From contig NZ_CP107917.1 of the NCBI RefSeq assembly GCF_036014175.1, positions 8,246,001 through 8,310,000 of the forward strand: 64,000 nucleotides of DNA. The letters are read 5' to 3'. The stretch's first letter is position 1. The number at the start of each line of letters is the position of its first letter. The notes under the pieces were generated by a model, which saw only the letters and a program-made list of their open reading frames with translations, made no database searches and was not told the DNA's origin. The DNA is from Streptomyces sp. NBC_00443. GTDB taxonomy: Bacteria; Actinomycetota; Actinomycetes; Streptomycetales; Streptomycetaceae. Of the stretch, positions 16,601 through 24,554 are shown in pieces. The translations under genes were made by a program, and so were the position numbers.

Positions 16601-19600
16601 CGCGAACGTGCCCGAGCCCAGCTGGTGGGACATCGCCGTCACCATCGGCGCCCAGCTCTTCGGCAAGCTTCTGAAGGAGATCCTGCCGCTCGACGATCTG
16701 ATCGACTCGATCCTCGGCCTCCCCACGAAGGACGAGGGCCTCCAGAACGCCAAGGTGGGTGACGCGCCGCGACTGCCGCTGGACAATGACTCGGACCCGC
16801 AGCGCACCGACGAGCAGGGCCAGAAGCTCGACGAGCGGAAGTCGGAGTTGCACCGCTCCGGCCGGGAGGACGCGGCCCGCCCGATGGGCGAGGACCAGAT
16901 CTACCCGGATGTGCCCAAGGAGACCCTGACCGGCAAGGTGCCTGGCGGCAACGGCAAGAACGGCAAGGGTGCCGGGCGCACGATGACCGGTGGCGGGGTG
17001 CCGATCGAGTCCGCGTCCGCCGTGGCCGAGCACGACCGCGGCCCGCAGATCCAGGCCGGCTTCAGCGAGGGTCGGCAGAAGATGGGGCAGGAGCGCAAGG
17101 CCAAGGACGACAAGGCGCACAAAGACCGGCAGAAGCACGATCAGGACCTCAAACGTGAGGTCGACAAGAGCGGCAAGCAGCAGTCCGATGCCCGGGACAA
17201 GGGCCGCTCCGACGTCGCCGACTCCCGCGACAAGTGGCGCAAGGAGCAGGACGACAAGACCGCGGACATCGACGGCAAGAAGGGCAAGAAGTACGACGAG
17301 GTCCGCAAGGACATCGACGACAAGCAACAGCAGACCGACAAGGACGTCGACAAGCGGACCGAGGACGACAACAAGAAGATCACCGACGAGCAGACCAACG
17401 CCGAGAAGGAGGCGGAGAAGAAGCAGGAGGACGGCAAGGACGACGCCGACAACTGGCTCGAAGAGGCCATCGAGAAGCTGAAGGAGTTCTTCGAGGGGCT
17501 CAAGAAGGCCATCAAGGGCATCTTCGAGAAGGCCCGGCAGCTCGTCACCGATCTCATCGACAGGTTCAAGCAGCAGGTCTTCAAGCTCATCGACGATGCC
17601 CGCAACTGGGTGATCGACAAGATCAACAAGTTCGCGGACGTACTGATCGCCCTCGGTGACGAACTCCTTGCCGACTACCCGGCGATGCGCGACAAGTGGC
17701 GCCGCACCATCGACGGTGCGCGTGACTGGGCCGTGGAGAAGGTCAACCAGCTCGCCGACGGGCTCAAGGAGATCGCGGGAAGGCTGCTGGACGGTCTGTG
17801 CGGGGCGCTGCTGGCGGGGCTCGATGTCCTGGAGACCGGGATGCTGGCCGCCGTCGAGGTCGCCGAGTCCGCCACGGTCGGTGCACTGGAATTCGGTGCC
17901 GCCGTCGTGGAGGGTCTCGGTGAGTGGGCCGCGATCTTCAATGACATCGTCTCCGACCCCGGGGACTGGATCAGCAAGGCGGGAGCCGCCGCGGACACCG
18001 GTGCCAGGGAGCACCTCTTCAACGAGGTCACCAGTGCGGTGAAGGCCTGGTTCAACCAGAAGGTCCAGGAGATCATCGGCATTCCGATCGAGGACTTCCA
18101 GGAGCTGGTCTCCGGCGGGGTGACGGTCGAGCAGATGGCTCAGATGGCGTGGGACGAGGCGCTGCCCCAACTCCCGGTCATCATCGGTGTGCTGGTCGTG
18201 GAGAAGGTCGTCGCGAAGCTGATCCCCGGCGCCGGCTGGGTCATGGCGGTCATCGACGCCTTGAAGACGGCGTGGGGTGCGCTGAGCGAGATCCTCGCCG
18301 CCTTCGGCCTGTTCATGGACTTCCTCAAGTCGGTCAAGAGCGGCAATGGCGCGCTCCCCTTCGCGAAGGCGGTGGCGGCCGGCGTCGTTGCCCTGCTCGA
18401 GCTGATCTACGAGTTCCTGATCGAGGGCGTCGGAAGGTTCATGGGCAAGGTGGCCGACAAGCTCGGCGACATGCTGAAGAACCTCCGCAAGAAGAAGGAC
18501 AAGCCGGACGGTTCCGATGCTCCGCCGGCACAGCCGAACACTCCGGGCAAGCCCAAGGATCAGAACCAGGACCAGGACCCGGCGCCCACGACCAACGACC
18601 GCTCACCGAATCCGGACCGCCCGACCGACCGCGGGTCCGACCGTGACGACGACCGCGCCGCGCCGCGTCGGCCCACCACGAACCAGAAGTCCCGGCCACC
18701 CACGAGGCCGCGCCCCGGCAAGCGCTCCTCCCCGGAGAAGAAGCGCCCCTCACACACCACCCGCCCGAAGAAGCGCCGTGACGACGAGCGGCGCCGCGAG
18801 GAAGGCCGTGACGTCAACGCCGCCCGGAAGCGGGTACGCGATGCGGAGCAGCGCACTCGCAACGACAAGGACGACACCCCCGGCACCACGTCGCGCCGTC
18901 GGCCGGACACGGACCGTACGGACAGCAGCGGCCCCGGCCGGCGCCGCCGCCCCGGCGACCGGCGTACGGACGACCGCCGCCAGGACGACAAGCGGCGTCC
19001 GGACGAGAAGCGCCGGCCTGACGAGAAGCGCCGGCCTGACGAGAAGCGCCGGCCTGACGAAAAGCGCCGTCCTCACGAGAAGCGGACGGACGACCAGCGC
19101 CGCCCCGACGACCAGCGCACCGACGACCGCCGCCGGGACACCGACCGTGACCGTGACAAGGACCGCCGCCCCGGCAACCGCGTCCGACGTGCACGCCAGA
19201 CCGTCAAGTCGGCCGTCAACAGGGCCCGCCGCGCCGCCGCCAAGCTCTTCGGCAAGGCGCGTCGAAAGGTCGGCAACCGCCTGAACGACCGGCTGCGCAG
19301 ACTGCGGGACCAGTGGCGGCGTCGCAACGACCGGGATCGATTGCGGGATCGCCGCAGCGGCAGGCGACGCGAGGACGATGGCCGGAACCAGGCACCTCCG
19401 TTGCCTGAGGTGCGGTTCCGCATGCAGAACGACGAAGTCCACACGCTGCTGTTCGATGGGCGTATCAAGAGTTCCGACCTCATCGTGCGCAGTGTGCAGC
19501 AGTCGATGGCCGCCTTCTTCGCCGCGTGGCGCACCGAACTCCGCTCCATGGCCGAAGGGCCCGAGAAGACCTCGCAAGAGGAGGCGTTGGGAAAGGGCGA

Positions 19601-20504
19601 GACCCTGGCCAAGACGGTCGATGCCATGCAGAACAGGATGTCGCCTCGGCTCTCGACCGAACGCAGCGGGAAACGGACTATCCCTACGGACATTCGCTCA
19701 AGGGAGTACACACGACTCCGCGACCTGATGGTCAAGTTGGCCAGACTCCTCGAAGAGCGCGGTGCCAAGGACGGCGAGCTGCCGCCGCCGGTCTTTCCTC
19801 CGTTCGTGGACAACGTGCGGGGGAAGAGCTTCAAGGCCTACTACCTGCAGAAACAGATGCCGCGGGGCGAGACGGCAGGCAAAGCCAAGGAGGTTCCGCC
19901 CAATCCGGTCGGGTGGAGCAGCGCCCTTTCCAGGGAGCCCAACCACTTCGTGAAGATGCACTTGTTGCCCTGGCCGCTGGGCGGTCTGGCTTCGGGGTCC
20001 AACCTGGTGCCGGCTCACACTGGCGTCAACAGTCGGTTCCACCATCGCGTCGAGAACCATGCGAATACGGCGAGGAAGCAGGACGGCAGGGCGATTTGGT
20101 ACACCGTTCGAGTCAAGTTCCGTGCCAATCCCCATGAGTTCTTCCCGGAGCACGTCACCACGAGGTGGAACCACCACTACAAGTCGGGAGGCAAGTGGAA
20201 GGAACGGCCGCCGATCAGTGCGCCCCCCTTCGGATACAACGAAGGTGTCCCTCTGCCGCGCCGTATCCAGGTGAACAACCAGAGCGAGCAGGACCTGATG
20301 TTCGAGAAATACTTCGGTGCTTCCACCGCGATGGCCAAACAGATCAGGAAGGTCGCTGCTCGGAAGAGGTTCCGCAACGTCAGGGACCTGACCGACAGGT
20401 TGGAGAAGCACCTGATCAGCACCAGCAGCCCGCTGCTGGGCGAATTCAAGGCCGTCAAGAGCAAGATCCGTGCGCGCCACATCGAAGGACTGATCTCCTA
20501 TTGA
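13608..20504 (+). CDS. Giant DUF4157 CIS cargo candidate with nuclease-like toxin C-terminus
   Basis: A 2298-residue protein with five regions. Residues 38-118: DUF4157, the CIS-cargo-associated domain, with intact zinc-protease motif HELLH (109-113). About 250-1000: disordered, Glu/Gln/Gly-rich. About 1150-1290: Lys/Asp-rich coiled coil. About 1290-1640: amphipathic and hydrophobic helices, including LPQLPVIIGVLVVEKVV. About 1640-1930: basic, disordered, with five KRRPDE-type units (1795-1824). About 1935-2298: a toxin-like domain in which FVKMHLLPWPLGG (His2118), NLVPAHTGVN and a following RVEN segment resemble non-specific DNA/RNA endonucleases of the His-Me type. DUF4157 proteins are usual CIS cargo. 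The toxin domain is encoded on lower-GC DNA and followed by a probable immunity gene. GTG start overlaps the preceding gene. The nuclease call is by motif only. Confidence 0.85.
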   Translation: MTSPSQDAHAEQAAEQRRRKRKERAAKSRTPEPKDIVSGAGQPLDPGVRRELEERLGHDLSRVRLHTGRDAGQLTELLGADAVAVGQDVFFREGTFKPGTDEGRRLLAHELLHTVQNPHGLGALRAGRELGAVSVPQQAIEREAEAAAQQLVSGQDHDPQTPEVEVGQATPGWLRYATVDADRRRMQELDPATVVDRLANTVLRSLRGDPEDRSGRARLHLARMSAQVQDVVLDRLETRVPAPVLDRLLADVEELEQAGPLPLDAAAAPLAVPGAADEVAQERRRDETAEEGPDAREQQEGAEGRRGEDEQEEPGEGGVQPGTEGRAGGAGDGKGSTSPEDAAVQDKEEAGARDQDRSQSQQADKDASAGEEKNASAQDEQQKAADDGTKEDEAKKDAAEEDREEAGGQEEAPPEPEQQAGEQQAHQDEGPAVASSAAAAPMPVDRSGAEPGERSRTGGDAGPLRPGGDPENEQDADDEPLGLDSEQTEQEPTADEDTSEAARGNEPVPDVDLVGYTDAARNPGLVEERRKGTAPRPSLPSTDAGPVPDEAEPVGPEETPARSGADDGSQGLADQDLFAGASSEQDVGPDGGGSTSGIGADGSGLSTASSAGGIGDTLQAEQRTEDAAARRRDDEARTADGAGPGGTPPTGEPAGPERLAKADEDARTQDAGSSQASGKAVAGGSKSEDSSKQGSQAAGTPAKGESAPAKSATEPGAGTDKEAAKPADKGEDKAGGTGTGTGTGTGADSGTGSPDTPGTTPTPTPDDREVTDGNGDATAPGPETGPDKVSTPGPESAPRLAPGNGPSPMSAAEAKTNTPKAGGSSGSGGGASAARPKSSGSKRQAARQVARNARRTPGGGGGGGRSSTAPAPARGGRGRGGASAPAKSKKETAAPDVSNATPEAGLATAAGLKPHQMLDTLKGVNGSVGRSVDKERSALRKAPPKEQRPSGSPRTVPGGPTSAAPGTYTNAKVARTDAAPGKTPEIAGDQKPEGEVPGANVPEPSWWDIAVTIGAQLFGKLLKEILPLDDLIDSILGLPTKDEGLQNAKVGDAPRLPLDNDSDPQRTDEQGQKLDERKSELHRSGREDAARPMGEDQIYPDVPKETLTGKVPGGNGKNGKGAGRTMTGGGVPIESASAVAEHDRGPQIQAGFSEGRQKMGQERKAKDDKAHKDRQKHDQDLKREVDKSGKQQSDARDKGRSDVADSRDKWRKEQDDKTADIDGKKGKKYDEVRKDIDDKQQQTDKDVDKRTEDDNKKITDEQTNAEKEAEKKQEDGKDDADNWLEEAIEKLKEFFEGLKKAIKGIFEKARQLVTDLIDRFKQQVFKLIDDARNWVIDKINKFADVLIALGDELLADYPAMRDKWRRTIDGARDWAVEKVNQLADGLKEIAGRLLDGLCGALLAGLDVLETGMLAAVEVAESATVGALEFGAAVVEGLGEWAAIFNDIVSDPGDWISKAGAAADTGAREHLFNEVTSAVKAWFNQKVQEIIGIPIEDFQELVSGGVTVEQMAQMAWDEALPQLPVIIGVLVVEKVVAKLIPGAGWVMAVIDALKTAWGALSEILAAFGLFMDFLKSVKSGNGALPFAKAVAAGVVALLELIYEFLIEGVGRFMGKVADKLGDMLKNLRKKKDKPDGSDAPPAQPNTPGKPKDQNQDQDPAPTTNDRSPNPDRPTDRGSDRDDDRAAPRRPTTNQKSRPPTRPRPGKRSSPEKKRPSHTTRPKKRRDDERRREEGRDVNAARKRVRDAEQRTRNDKDDTPGTTSRRRPDTDRTDSSGPGRRRRPGDRRTDDRRQDDKRRPDEKRRPDEKRRPDEKRRPDEKRRPHEKRTDDQRRPDDQRTDDRRRDTDRDRDKDRRPGNRVRRARQTVKSAVNRARRAAAKLFGKARRKVGNRLNDRLRRLRDQWRRRNDRDRLRDRRSGRRREDDGRNQAPPLPEVRFRMQNDEVHTLLFDGRIKSSDLIVRSVQQSMAAFFAAWRTELRSMAEGPEKTSQEEALGKGETLAKTVDAMQNRMSPRLSTERSGKRTIPTDIRSREYTRLRDLMVKLARLLEERGAKDGELPPPVFPPFVDNVRGKSFKAYYLQKQMPRGETAGKAKEVPPNPVGWSSALSREPNHFVKMHLLPWPLGGLASGSNLVPAHTGVNSRFHHRVENHANTARKQDGRAIWYTVRVKFRANPHEFFPEHVTTRWNHHYKSGGKWKERPPISAPPFGYNEGVPLPRRIQVNNQSEQDLMFEKYFGASTAMAKQIRKVAARKRFRNVRDLTDRLEKHLISTSSPLLGEFKAVKSKIRARHIEGLISY
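18990..19079 (+). repeat. Five 18-bp tandem repeats encoding KRRPDE units
   Basis: Five in-frame 18-bp units (first aagcggcgtccggacgag) encode four copies of KRRPDE and one KRRPHE in the basic linker of the DUF4157 protein. The third and fourth units are nearly identical in DNA, indicating recent expansion. Confidence 0.9.
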
Positions 20505-20543
20505 CGGCCACGCCGGCGAACCTCCGATGGAACGGAGCATCCC

Positions 20544-21227
20544 ATGAATGATCTGACGGCAGGCGAACAGCGTCTGCAGAGCATGCTGGGCGAACTGCAG
20601 GATGCCCCTGACATCCGCCTCCACGCGGCGAAGCATGGTGAAGTCGACCCGGCGCGCGCGGACGCCGACGCGGCATTCGCCGGATTCGCCGAATCCACCG
20701 GTGTCGTCCTGGATCCACGGCTCAGAGCGTGCTTTCTCCGCTTCGGAAGGATCGGGGCCCGCTGGCGTCTGGAGACGTCACCCAATGGACTTTCCGGAGA
20801 GTTCAATGTGATGCATCTGTCGGATGTCTCGACCACCGAAGCTCCCCCTACCGACCTGGACAGTCTGACCCCGGCCGAACAGGAGCTGTACCAGGAGTTC
20901 CGGGTGATCGACGACCATCCGGAAAGCGGCACCGGAGCTTTCGCAGCTCTGCGACTGCGTCCGGACACCCCCAACCCGGAGATTTGGTACCACGACTTCC
21001 ACGTGGGCGGATTCAGGCTGGACATCGACTACTGCCAGTACCTCGAGGTGCTTGCTGTCACCAAGGGGACGATCGGTTGGCAGTACCTGTTCTGTGATGT
21101 CGCGTTCGAGGATGACGACTTCCTCGAGGTCGGGGACGACATGAAAGAGATGCTCGAAGCCTTCCCCCGCCTCTTCCCCGCCCACGACTACACGGACCTG
21201 CGGGCCCGACTCGAGGAACGCCTGTGA
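20544..21227 (+). CDS. Probable immunity protein for the adjacent toxin domain (SUKH/SMI1-like)
   Basis: A 227-residue acidic protein with no signal or membrane segment. The segment DPRLRACFLRFGRIGARWRL and the later YLEVLAVTKGTIGWQYLFCD resemble the start and end of SMI1/KNR4 (SUKH) folds, the commonest immunity fold for nuclease polymorphic toxins. It lies 39 nt after the toxin-bearing gene with its own ribosome site (GGAG) and shares its lower G+C. It would act in the cytoplasm by binding the toxin domain. The assignment rests on position, acidity and a weak fold resemblance. Confidence 0.6.
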   Translation: MNDLTAGEQRLQSMLGELQDAPDIRLHAAKHGEVDPARADADAAFAGFAESTGVVLDPRLRACFLRFGRIGARWRLETSPNGLSGEFNVMHLSDVSTTEAPPTDLDSLTPAEQELYQEFRVIDDHPESGTGAFAALRLRPDTPNPEIWYHDFHVGGFRLDIDYCQYLEVLAVTKGTIGWQYLFCDVAFEDDDFLEVGDDMKEMLEAFPRLFPAHDYTDLRARLEERL

Positions 21228-21952
21228 CCCGCTACGCCGACATCCCCAAACCCATCCGCTCCGGCATCGTCGTGGTCAACCCCGACACCGGCACCCCCCA
21301 GCGGATCATCGTCCTCCAGTTCAACCCGGACACCCTGGAACGCAGCGTCTCCCCCCAGTCCGCCGGAGACAGCGGCGACAGTGGCAGCGGCGGTACCGGG
21401 AGCGGTGACCGCAACGAGGCTCTCCGGCTCAAGGGTCCCGCCCAGGAGACCTGGAAGTTCACCGCGGAGATCGACGCCACCGACCAGTTCGAGATCGCGG
21501 CGCCCGACGGCATCCACCCGCAGCTCGCCACGCTCGAGATGCTGGTGCAACCGACCACCGCCCAGCTCCGTGCAGCGATGAAGCTGTCCCAGAAGGGGGC
21601 CATCGAGATCAGCCCGATCGAGATGCCGCTCACCCTGTTCACCTGGGGGAGCAAGCGGGTGATGCCCGTGCGGCTCACCGAGTTGTCCGTCAACGAGTCC
21701 GCCTTTGACGTGAACCTCAACCCGATCCGGGCCTCCCTCAGCATCGGCATGAAGATCCTCACCGTCAGCGACCTGCCCGCCGGCCACCGAGGCGCCGACC
21801 TGTACATGGCCCACCTCGCGCAGAAGGAGCGGCTCGCCGCGGCCGCGCGCGGCGGCAGCATCGGCTCGCTCGGGCTCGCCGGAGGCGGAGGGGGAGCCGG
21901 AGGCGTCTTCGGCACCGGCATCGGAACCAACGTCGCGTTCGGAAGGGGCTGA
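21224..21952 (+). CDS. CIS baseplate/tube-initiator protein (Afp7-like)
   Basis: The 242-residue protein starts with a GTG overlapping the previous stop (GTGA). IVLQFNPDTLERSVSPQ and the later ETWKFTAEIDATDQFEIA, with LSVNESAFDVNLNPIRASLSIGMKIL, are conserved in the gp53-like proteins that sit between tube and spike in CIS baseplates. The usual LysM module is not in this polypeptide but in the next gene. Two Gly/Ser-rich stretches (about 46-62 and at the C-terminus) are flexible. Confidence 0.8.
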   Translation: MTRYADIPKPIRSGIVVVNPDTGTPQRIIVLQFNPDTLERSVSPQSAGDSGDSGSGGTGSGDRNEALRLKGPAQETWKFTAEIDATDQFEIAAPDGIHPQLATLEMLVQPTTAQLRAAMKLSQKGAIEISPIEMPLTLFTWGSKRVMPVRLTELSVNESAFDVNLNPIRASLSIGMKILTVSDLPAGHRGADLYMAHLAQKERLAAAARGGSIGSLGLAGGGGGAGGVFGTGIGTNVAFGRG

Positions 21953-21963
21953 GGAGGACAACC

Positions 21964-22346
21964 ATGGCTGAGATCGAGCCGTACGAGAACGCCCTGGACG
22001 CCATACCGGGAGCACACCCTATCCACGTACCAGCCGCTACCACGACGCCGAGATCGGCATCCATCGCCGTCCCGACGGCAGCGAAGTGCGGTACACCAAG
22101 CGCCGCTTGCTGCCCCCGCTCGACCCGACCCCCGACGGCGACCTCACCCAGCCCCACACCGTCGGCGCCGGCGAGCGTCCCGACCTGCTCGCGCAGCGGT
22201 ACTTCGGCGACGTCGGCCAGTGGTGGCAGATCGCCGACGCCAATCCCGTACTGGATCCACGCGAGTTGACCGACGAGGCCGGGCGCGTCATTGACATCCC
22301 GCTGGCCGGCGGGTTCCCCGGCGGCAGGGGAGACCGGCGTGTTTGA
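21964..22346 (+). CDS. LysM (tail X-like) baseplate protein, split by an apparent frameshift
   Basis: The start MAEIEPYENALDAIPGAHP is in frame 1. The continuation PRTSRYHDAEIGIHRRPDGSEVRYTKRRLLPP, then a LysM-like module (HTVGAGERPDLLAQRYFG, WWQIADANPVLDP), is in frame 3. One extra C in the CCC at 22017-22019 would join them. LysM modules of baseplate proteins clamp the tube or spike complex. Intact length would be about 127 residues. The C-terminus overlaps the VgrG-like gene. An indel in the assembly and real decay cannot be told apart here. Confidence 0.7.
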
Positions 22347-23478
22347 TCTGCCCGTGGGGCAGGGCCCCGTTCACATCACGCTCCTCATGGGGCCGAAGCT
22401 CGCCCGGCCCGTCCCGGCCGAGGTGACCGAGGCCCTGCTGTCCGCGCAGATCACCGCCACGGCGGGGGAGCGCAGCGGTTTTCAGATCGCCTTCGACCTC
22501 ACCAAGAACGGGATCATCAGCCGACGGCTGCTGCCCGAGGGGTTCTTCGATCCCAAGACCCGGATCATCGTCACCGTCAGCGTCAAGGGCACGCCGGACG
22601 TCCTCTTCGACGGGCTCGTCGTCCGCCACGAGGTCGGCGCCAGCAACCAGCCCGGCCACTCCACCCTCACCGTCACCGGGGAGGACCTGACGCTGCTCAT
22701 GGATCTGGAGGAACGCACCGCCCGGTATCCGAATCTCCCGCCGTCCGAGCGCGTGCTGAACATCCTGCGCCGCTACTCCGACTACGGCATCCGGCCCGAC
22801 GTCTACACCGAGAAGGTCGCCCAACCCCCGCACCAGGACCTCCGCGTGCACTACCAGACCGGCACCGACCTCCAGTACGTCACCGAGCTCGCCCGTGCGA
22901 ACGGGTACACCTTCTACCTGGAGCCGGGCCCCAACCCCGGGCAGTCCTCCGCCCGTTGGGGGCCGGAGGTCCGCCTCGGCATCCGGCAGCACGCCCTCAA
23001 CGTCAACATGGACGCCAACTCGACCGTCGACCAGATGACGTTCGCGTACGACGGGACGGCCCGGGAAGAGCCGCAGGCCCGCTGGCAGAACCCCGAGACC
23101 CGGCAGTCCGCCCTGCTGCCGCAACCGTCGATCAGCCCGCTGCGCCCGCCCCTGGGCAAGCGGCCCACCCCGGCCCTGAAGCGCAGGACGCTCTCCGGCA
23201 CGGCCAAGCAGCAACGCGAGCAGGCCGAGGCCGAACTCCTCGCCCGCGCCGCCGTGTCCGCCGACGTCGTCTCCGGCTCCGGCTCGCTCGACGTGAACCG
23301 GCACGGCTACATCCTCCAGCCTCGCCAGCTCGTCGGCGTACGCGGCGCCGGGCGGGCGTACGACGGCGACTACTACGTCAAGTCCGTCACCCACAACCTG
23401 CGTCCGGGCTCGTACCAGCAGAACTTCACTCTCTCCAGAGAGGGACTCGAGGCCCGCAGCGACTACGTCCGGCCGTAA
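22339..23478 (+). CDS. CIS spike hub protein (gp27/VgrG N-domain-like)
   Basis: The 379-residue protein belongs to the phage late-control gpD/VgrG hub family: TVTGEDLTLLMDLEERTARYPNLPPSERVLNILRRY, the LQYVTELARANGYTFYLEPG segment and a C-terminal PRQLVGVRGAGRAYDGDYYVKSVTHNL. It forms the trimeric hub joining tube and spike. The start is the GTG at 22339, 5 nt after GGGGAGA; an upstream in-frame start at 22291 would lie within the LysM gene. The spike OB-fold is on a separate polypeptide downstream, a split arrangement common in CIS. Confidence 0.88.
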   Translation: MFDLPVGQGPVHITLLMGPKLARPVPAEVTEALLSAQITATAGERSGFQIAFDLTKNGIISRRLLPEGFFDPKTRIIVTVSVKGTPDVLFDGLVVRHEVGASNQPGHSTLTVTGEDLTLLMDLEERTARYPNLPPSERVLNILRRYSDYGIRPDVYTEKVAQPPHQDLRVHYQTGTDLQYVTELARANGYTFYLEPGPNPGQSSARWGPEVRLGIRQHALNVNMDANSTVDQMTFAYDGTAREEPQARWQNPETRQSALLPQPSISPLRPPLGKRPTPALKRRTLSGTAKQQREQAEAELLARAAVSADVVSGSGSLDVNRHGYILQPRQLVGVRGAGRAYDGDYYVKSVTHNLRPGSYQQNFTLSREGLEARSDYVRP

Positions 23479-23483
23479 GCCGC

Positions 23484-23552
23484 AGACACCCAGACACCCA
23501 GACACCCACACACCCACACACCCACACACGCCCACACACCCCACACCCCAGT
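23484..23552. repeat. Low-complexity ACACCC-type repeats between the two spike genes
   Basis: About 70 bases of degenerate cagacaccc and cacacaccc units fill the gap between hub and spike genes, almost free of G on the plus strand. This is the longest spacer inside the CIS block and separates its second half. Confidence 0.85.
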
Positions 23553-23577
23553 CCCATCGACCAGGAGCACCTCCACC

Positions 23578-24114
23578 ATGGCGGCACCCAGCAATCGCTA
23601 CCTCGGCAAGTTCCGCGGCCGGGTCGTCAGCAACGACGACCCGCTGCGCATCGGCCGTATCACCGTCGAGGTCCCCGACGTCCTCGGCGACGAGCCGTCG
23701 ACGTGGGCGCTGCCCTGTCTGCCGTTCACCGGGCCCCAGTCGGGGCAGTTCGTGGTGCCGCCTCCGGGGGCGGGCGTGTGGGTGGAGTTCGAGCAGGGGG
23801 ATCCCAGCTTCCCCGTGTGGACCGGGTGCTGGTACGGGGCCGCGGACGAGCTCCCGCCCGACGCGCGCCGCGAGCTCCAGGCCGGCTCGCCCAACAAGCC
23901 CGTCGTCGTGCAGACGCCGCAGGCGCACAAGCTCGTCATGAATGACACACCCGGCGCCGAGCAGGGGATTCTGCTCCAGGCCCAGGGTGGCGCCTACATC
24001 CGCATCACCAAGGAGGCCGTGGTCATCTCGACCGGCGCGGGCGCCGAGATCCTACTGCGCGGCAATGAAGTGACCATCAACGAAGGCCAGTTGACCGTGC
24101 TCTCGAAGCGATGA
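23578..24114 (+). CDS. CIS spike protein (gpV/gp5 OB-fold)
   Basis: The 178-residue protein starts SNRYLGKFRGRVVSNDDPLRIGRI, the OB-fold of baseplate assembly protein V/gp5. It continues with PPPGAGVWVEFEQGDPSFPVWTG and ends with short beta-helix-like strands (GILLQAQGGAYIRITKEAVVISTGAG). It forms the piercing needle below the hub. Preceded by GGAGC and separated from the hub gene by the ACACCC repeat. The TGA overlaps an ATG (24111) that begins a repetitive leader of the next frame. Confidence 0.9.
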   Translation: MAAPSNRYLGKFRGRVVSNDDPLRIGRITVEVPDVLGDEPSTWALPCLPFTGPQSGQFVVPPPGAGVWVEFEQGDPSFPVWTGCWYGAADELPPDARRELQAGSPNKPVVVQTPQAHKLVMNDTPGAEQGILLQAQGGAYIRITKEAVVISTGAGAEILLRGNEVTINEGQLTVLSKR

Positions 24115-24182
24115 CCGGGATCCCCGCGATGACCGCGATCCCCGCGATCACGGTGATGCCCGCGACGAGAGCGATACAGACG
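24111..24182 (+). repeat. 18-bp degenerate tandem repeats before the PAAR-like gene
   Basis: The units atgaccgggatccccgcg, atgaccgcgatccccgcg and atcacggtgatgcccgcg and a decayed fourth lie head to tail. They are in frame with the PAAR-like gene and start at an ATG overlapping the spike stop. They are either a coding extension or a non-coding spacer grown by slippage. Confidence 0.75.
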
Positions 24183-24218
24183 ATGAAAGCGACGAAGGAA
24201 TACGGGGGACCACGAACC

Positions 24219-24554
24219 ATGCCCGGGACTCTGCTCGACGCCGGTGCCGTGATCGGCTGTCCGCACGGCGGCCGCGTCGCGCCCGCCACCACATCCTCCG
24301 GCGGTGTACGCCTCGCGGGCGCCGCCGCTGCCACCGCCGCGCACAGCTACGTGGTGACCGGCTGTCCGCACACCGTGAACCGCGTGCCCTCGCCGTGCGT
24401 GACGGTCCGCTGGACCGCCGACGGCTCCGGGATCACCGTCGACGGCGCGCCCGTGCTGCTCGACACCTCCGCGGCCCAGTGCTTCTCGGCGGCCTTCGTG
24501 CCGCAGGGACCGCCCGTCGTCCAGGTCGCGCAGCGAAAGGCCAACGTCCGATGA
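24219..24554 (+). CDS. PAAR-like spike-tip protein
   Basis: A 111-residue Gly/Ala/Pro-rich protein with two CPH motifs (GCPHGGRV near residue 13 and TGCPHT near 49), typical of PAAR-like tip proteins that sharpen the spike and bind a metal ion. The start at 24219 (MPGTLLDAGAV) matches family N-termini and has a G-rich ribosome site. An ATG at 24111 is in frame and overlaps the spike stop codon; it would add 36 residues of degenerate hexapeptides (MTGIPA, MTAIPA, ITVMPA). Its stop overlaps the gp25 start (ATGA). Confidence 0.8.
   Translation: MPGTLLDAGAVIGCPHGGRVAPATTSSGGVRLAGAAAATAAHSYVVTGCPHTVNRVPSPCVTVRWTADGSGITVDGAPVLLDTSAAQCFSAAFVPQGPPVVQVAQRKANVR

Noticed and set aside
16119..18170. Long minus-strand frame opposite the DUF4157 gene, Leu/Val-rich like a membrane protein
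   Set aside because: The Leu/Val richness mirrors Lys/Glu/Asp codons of the true coiled coil; no start signal and no family.
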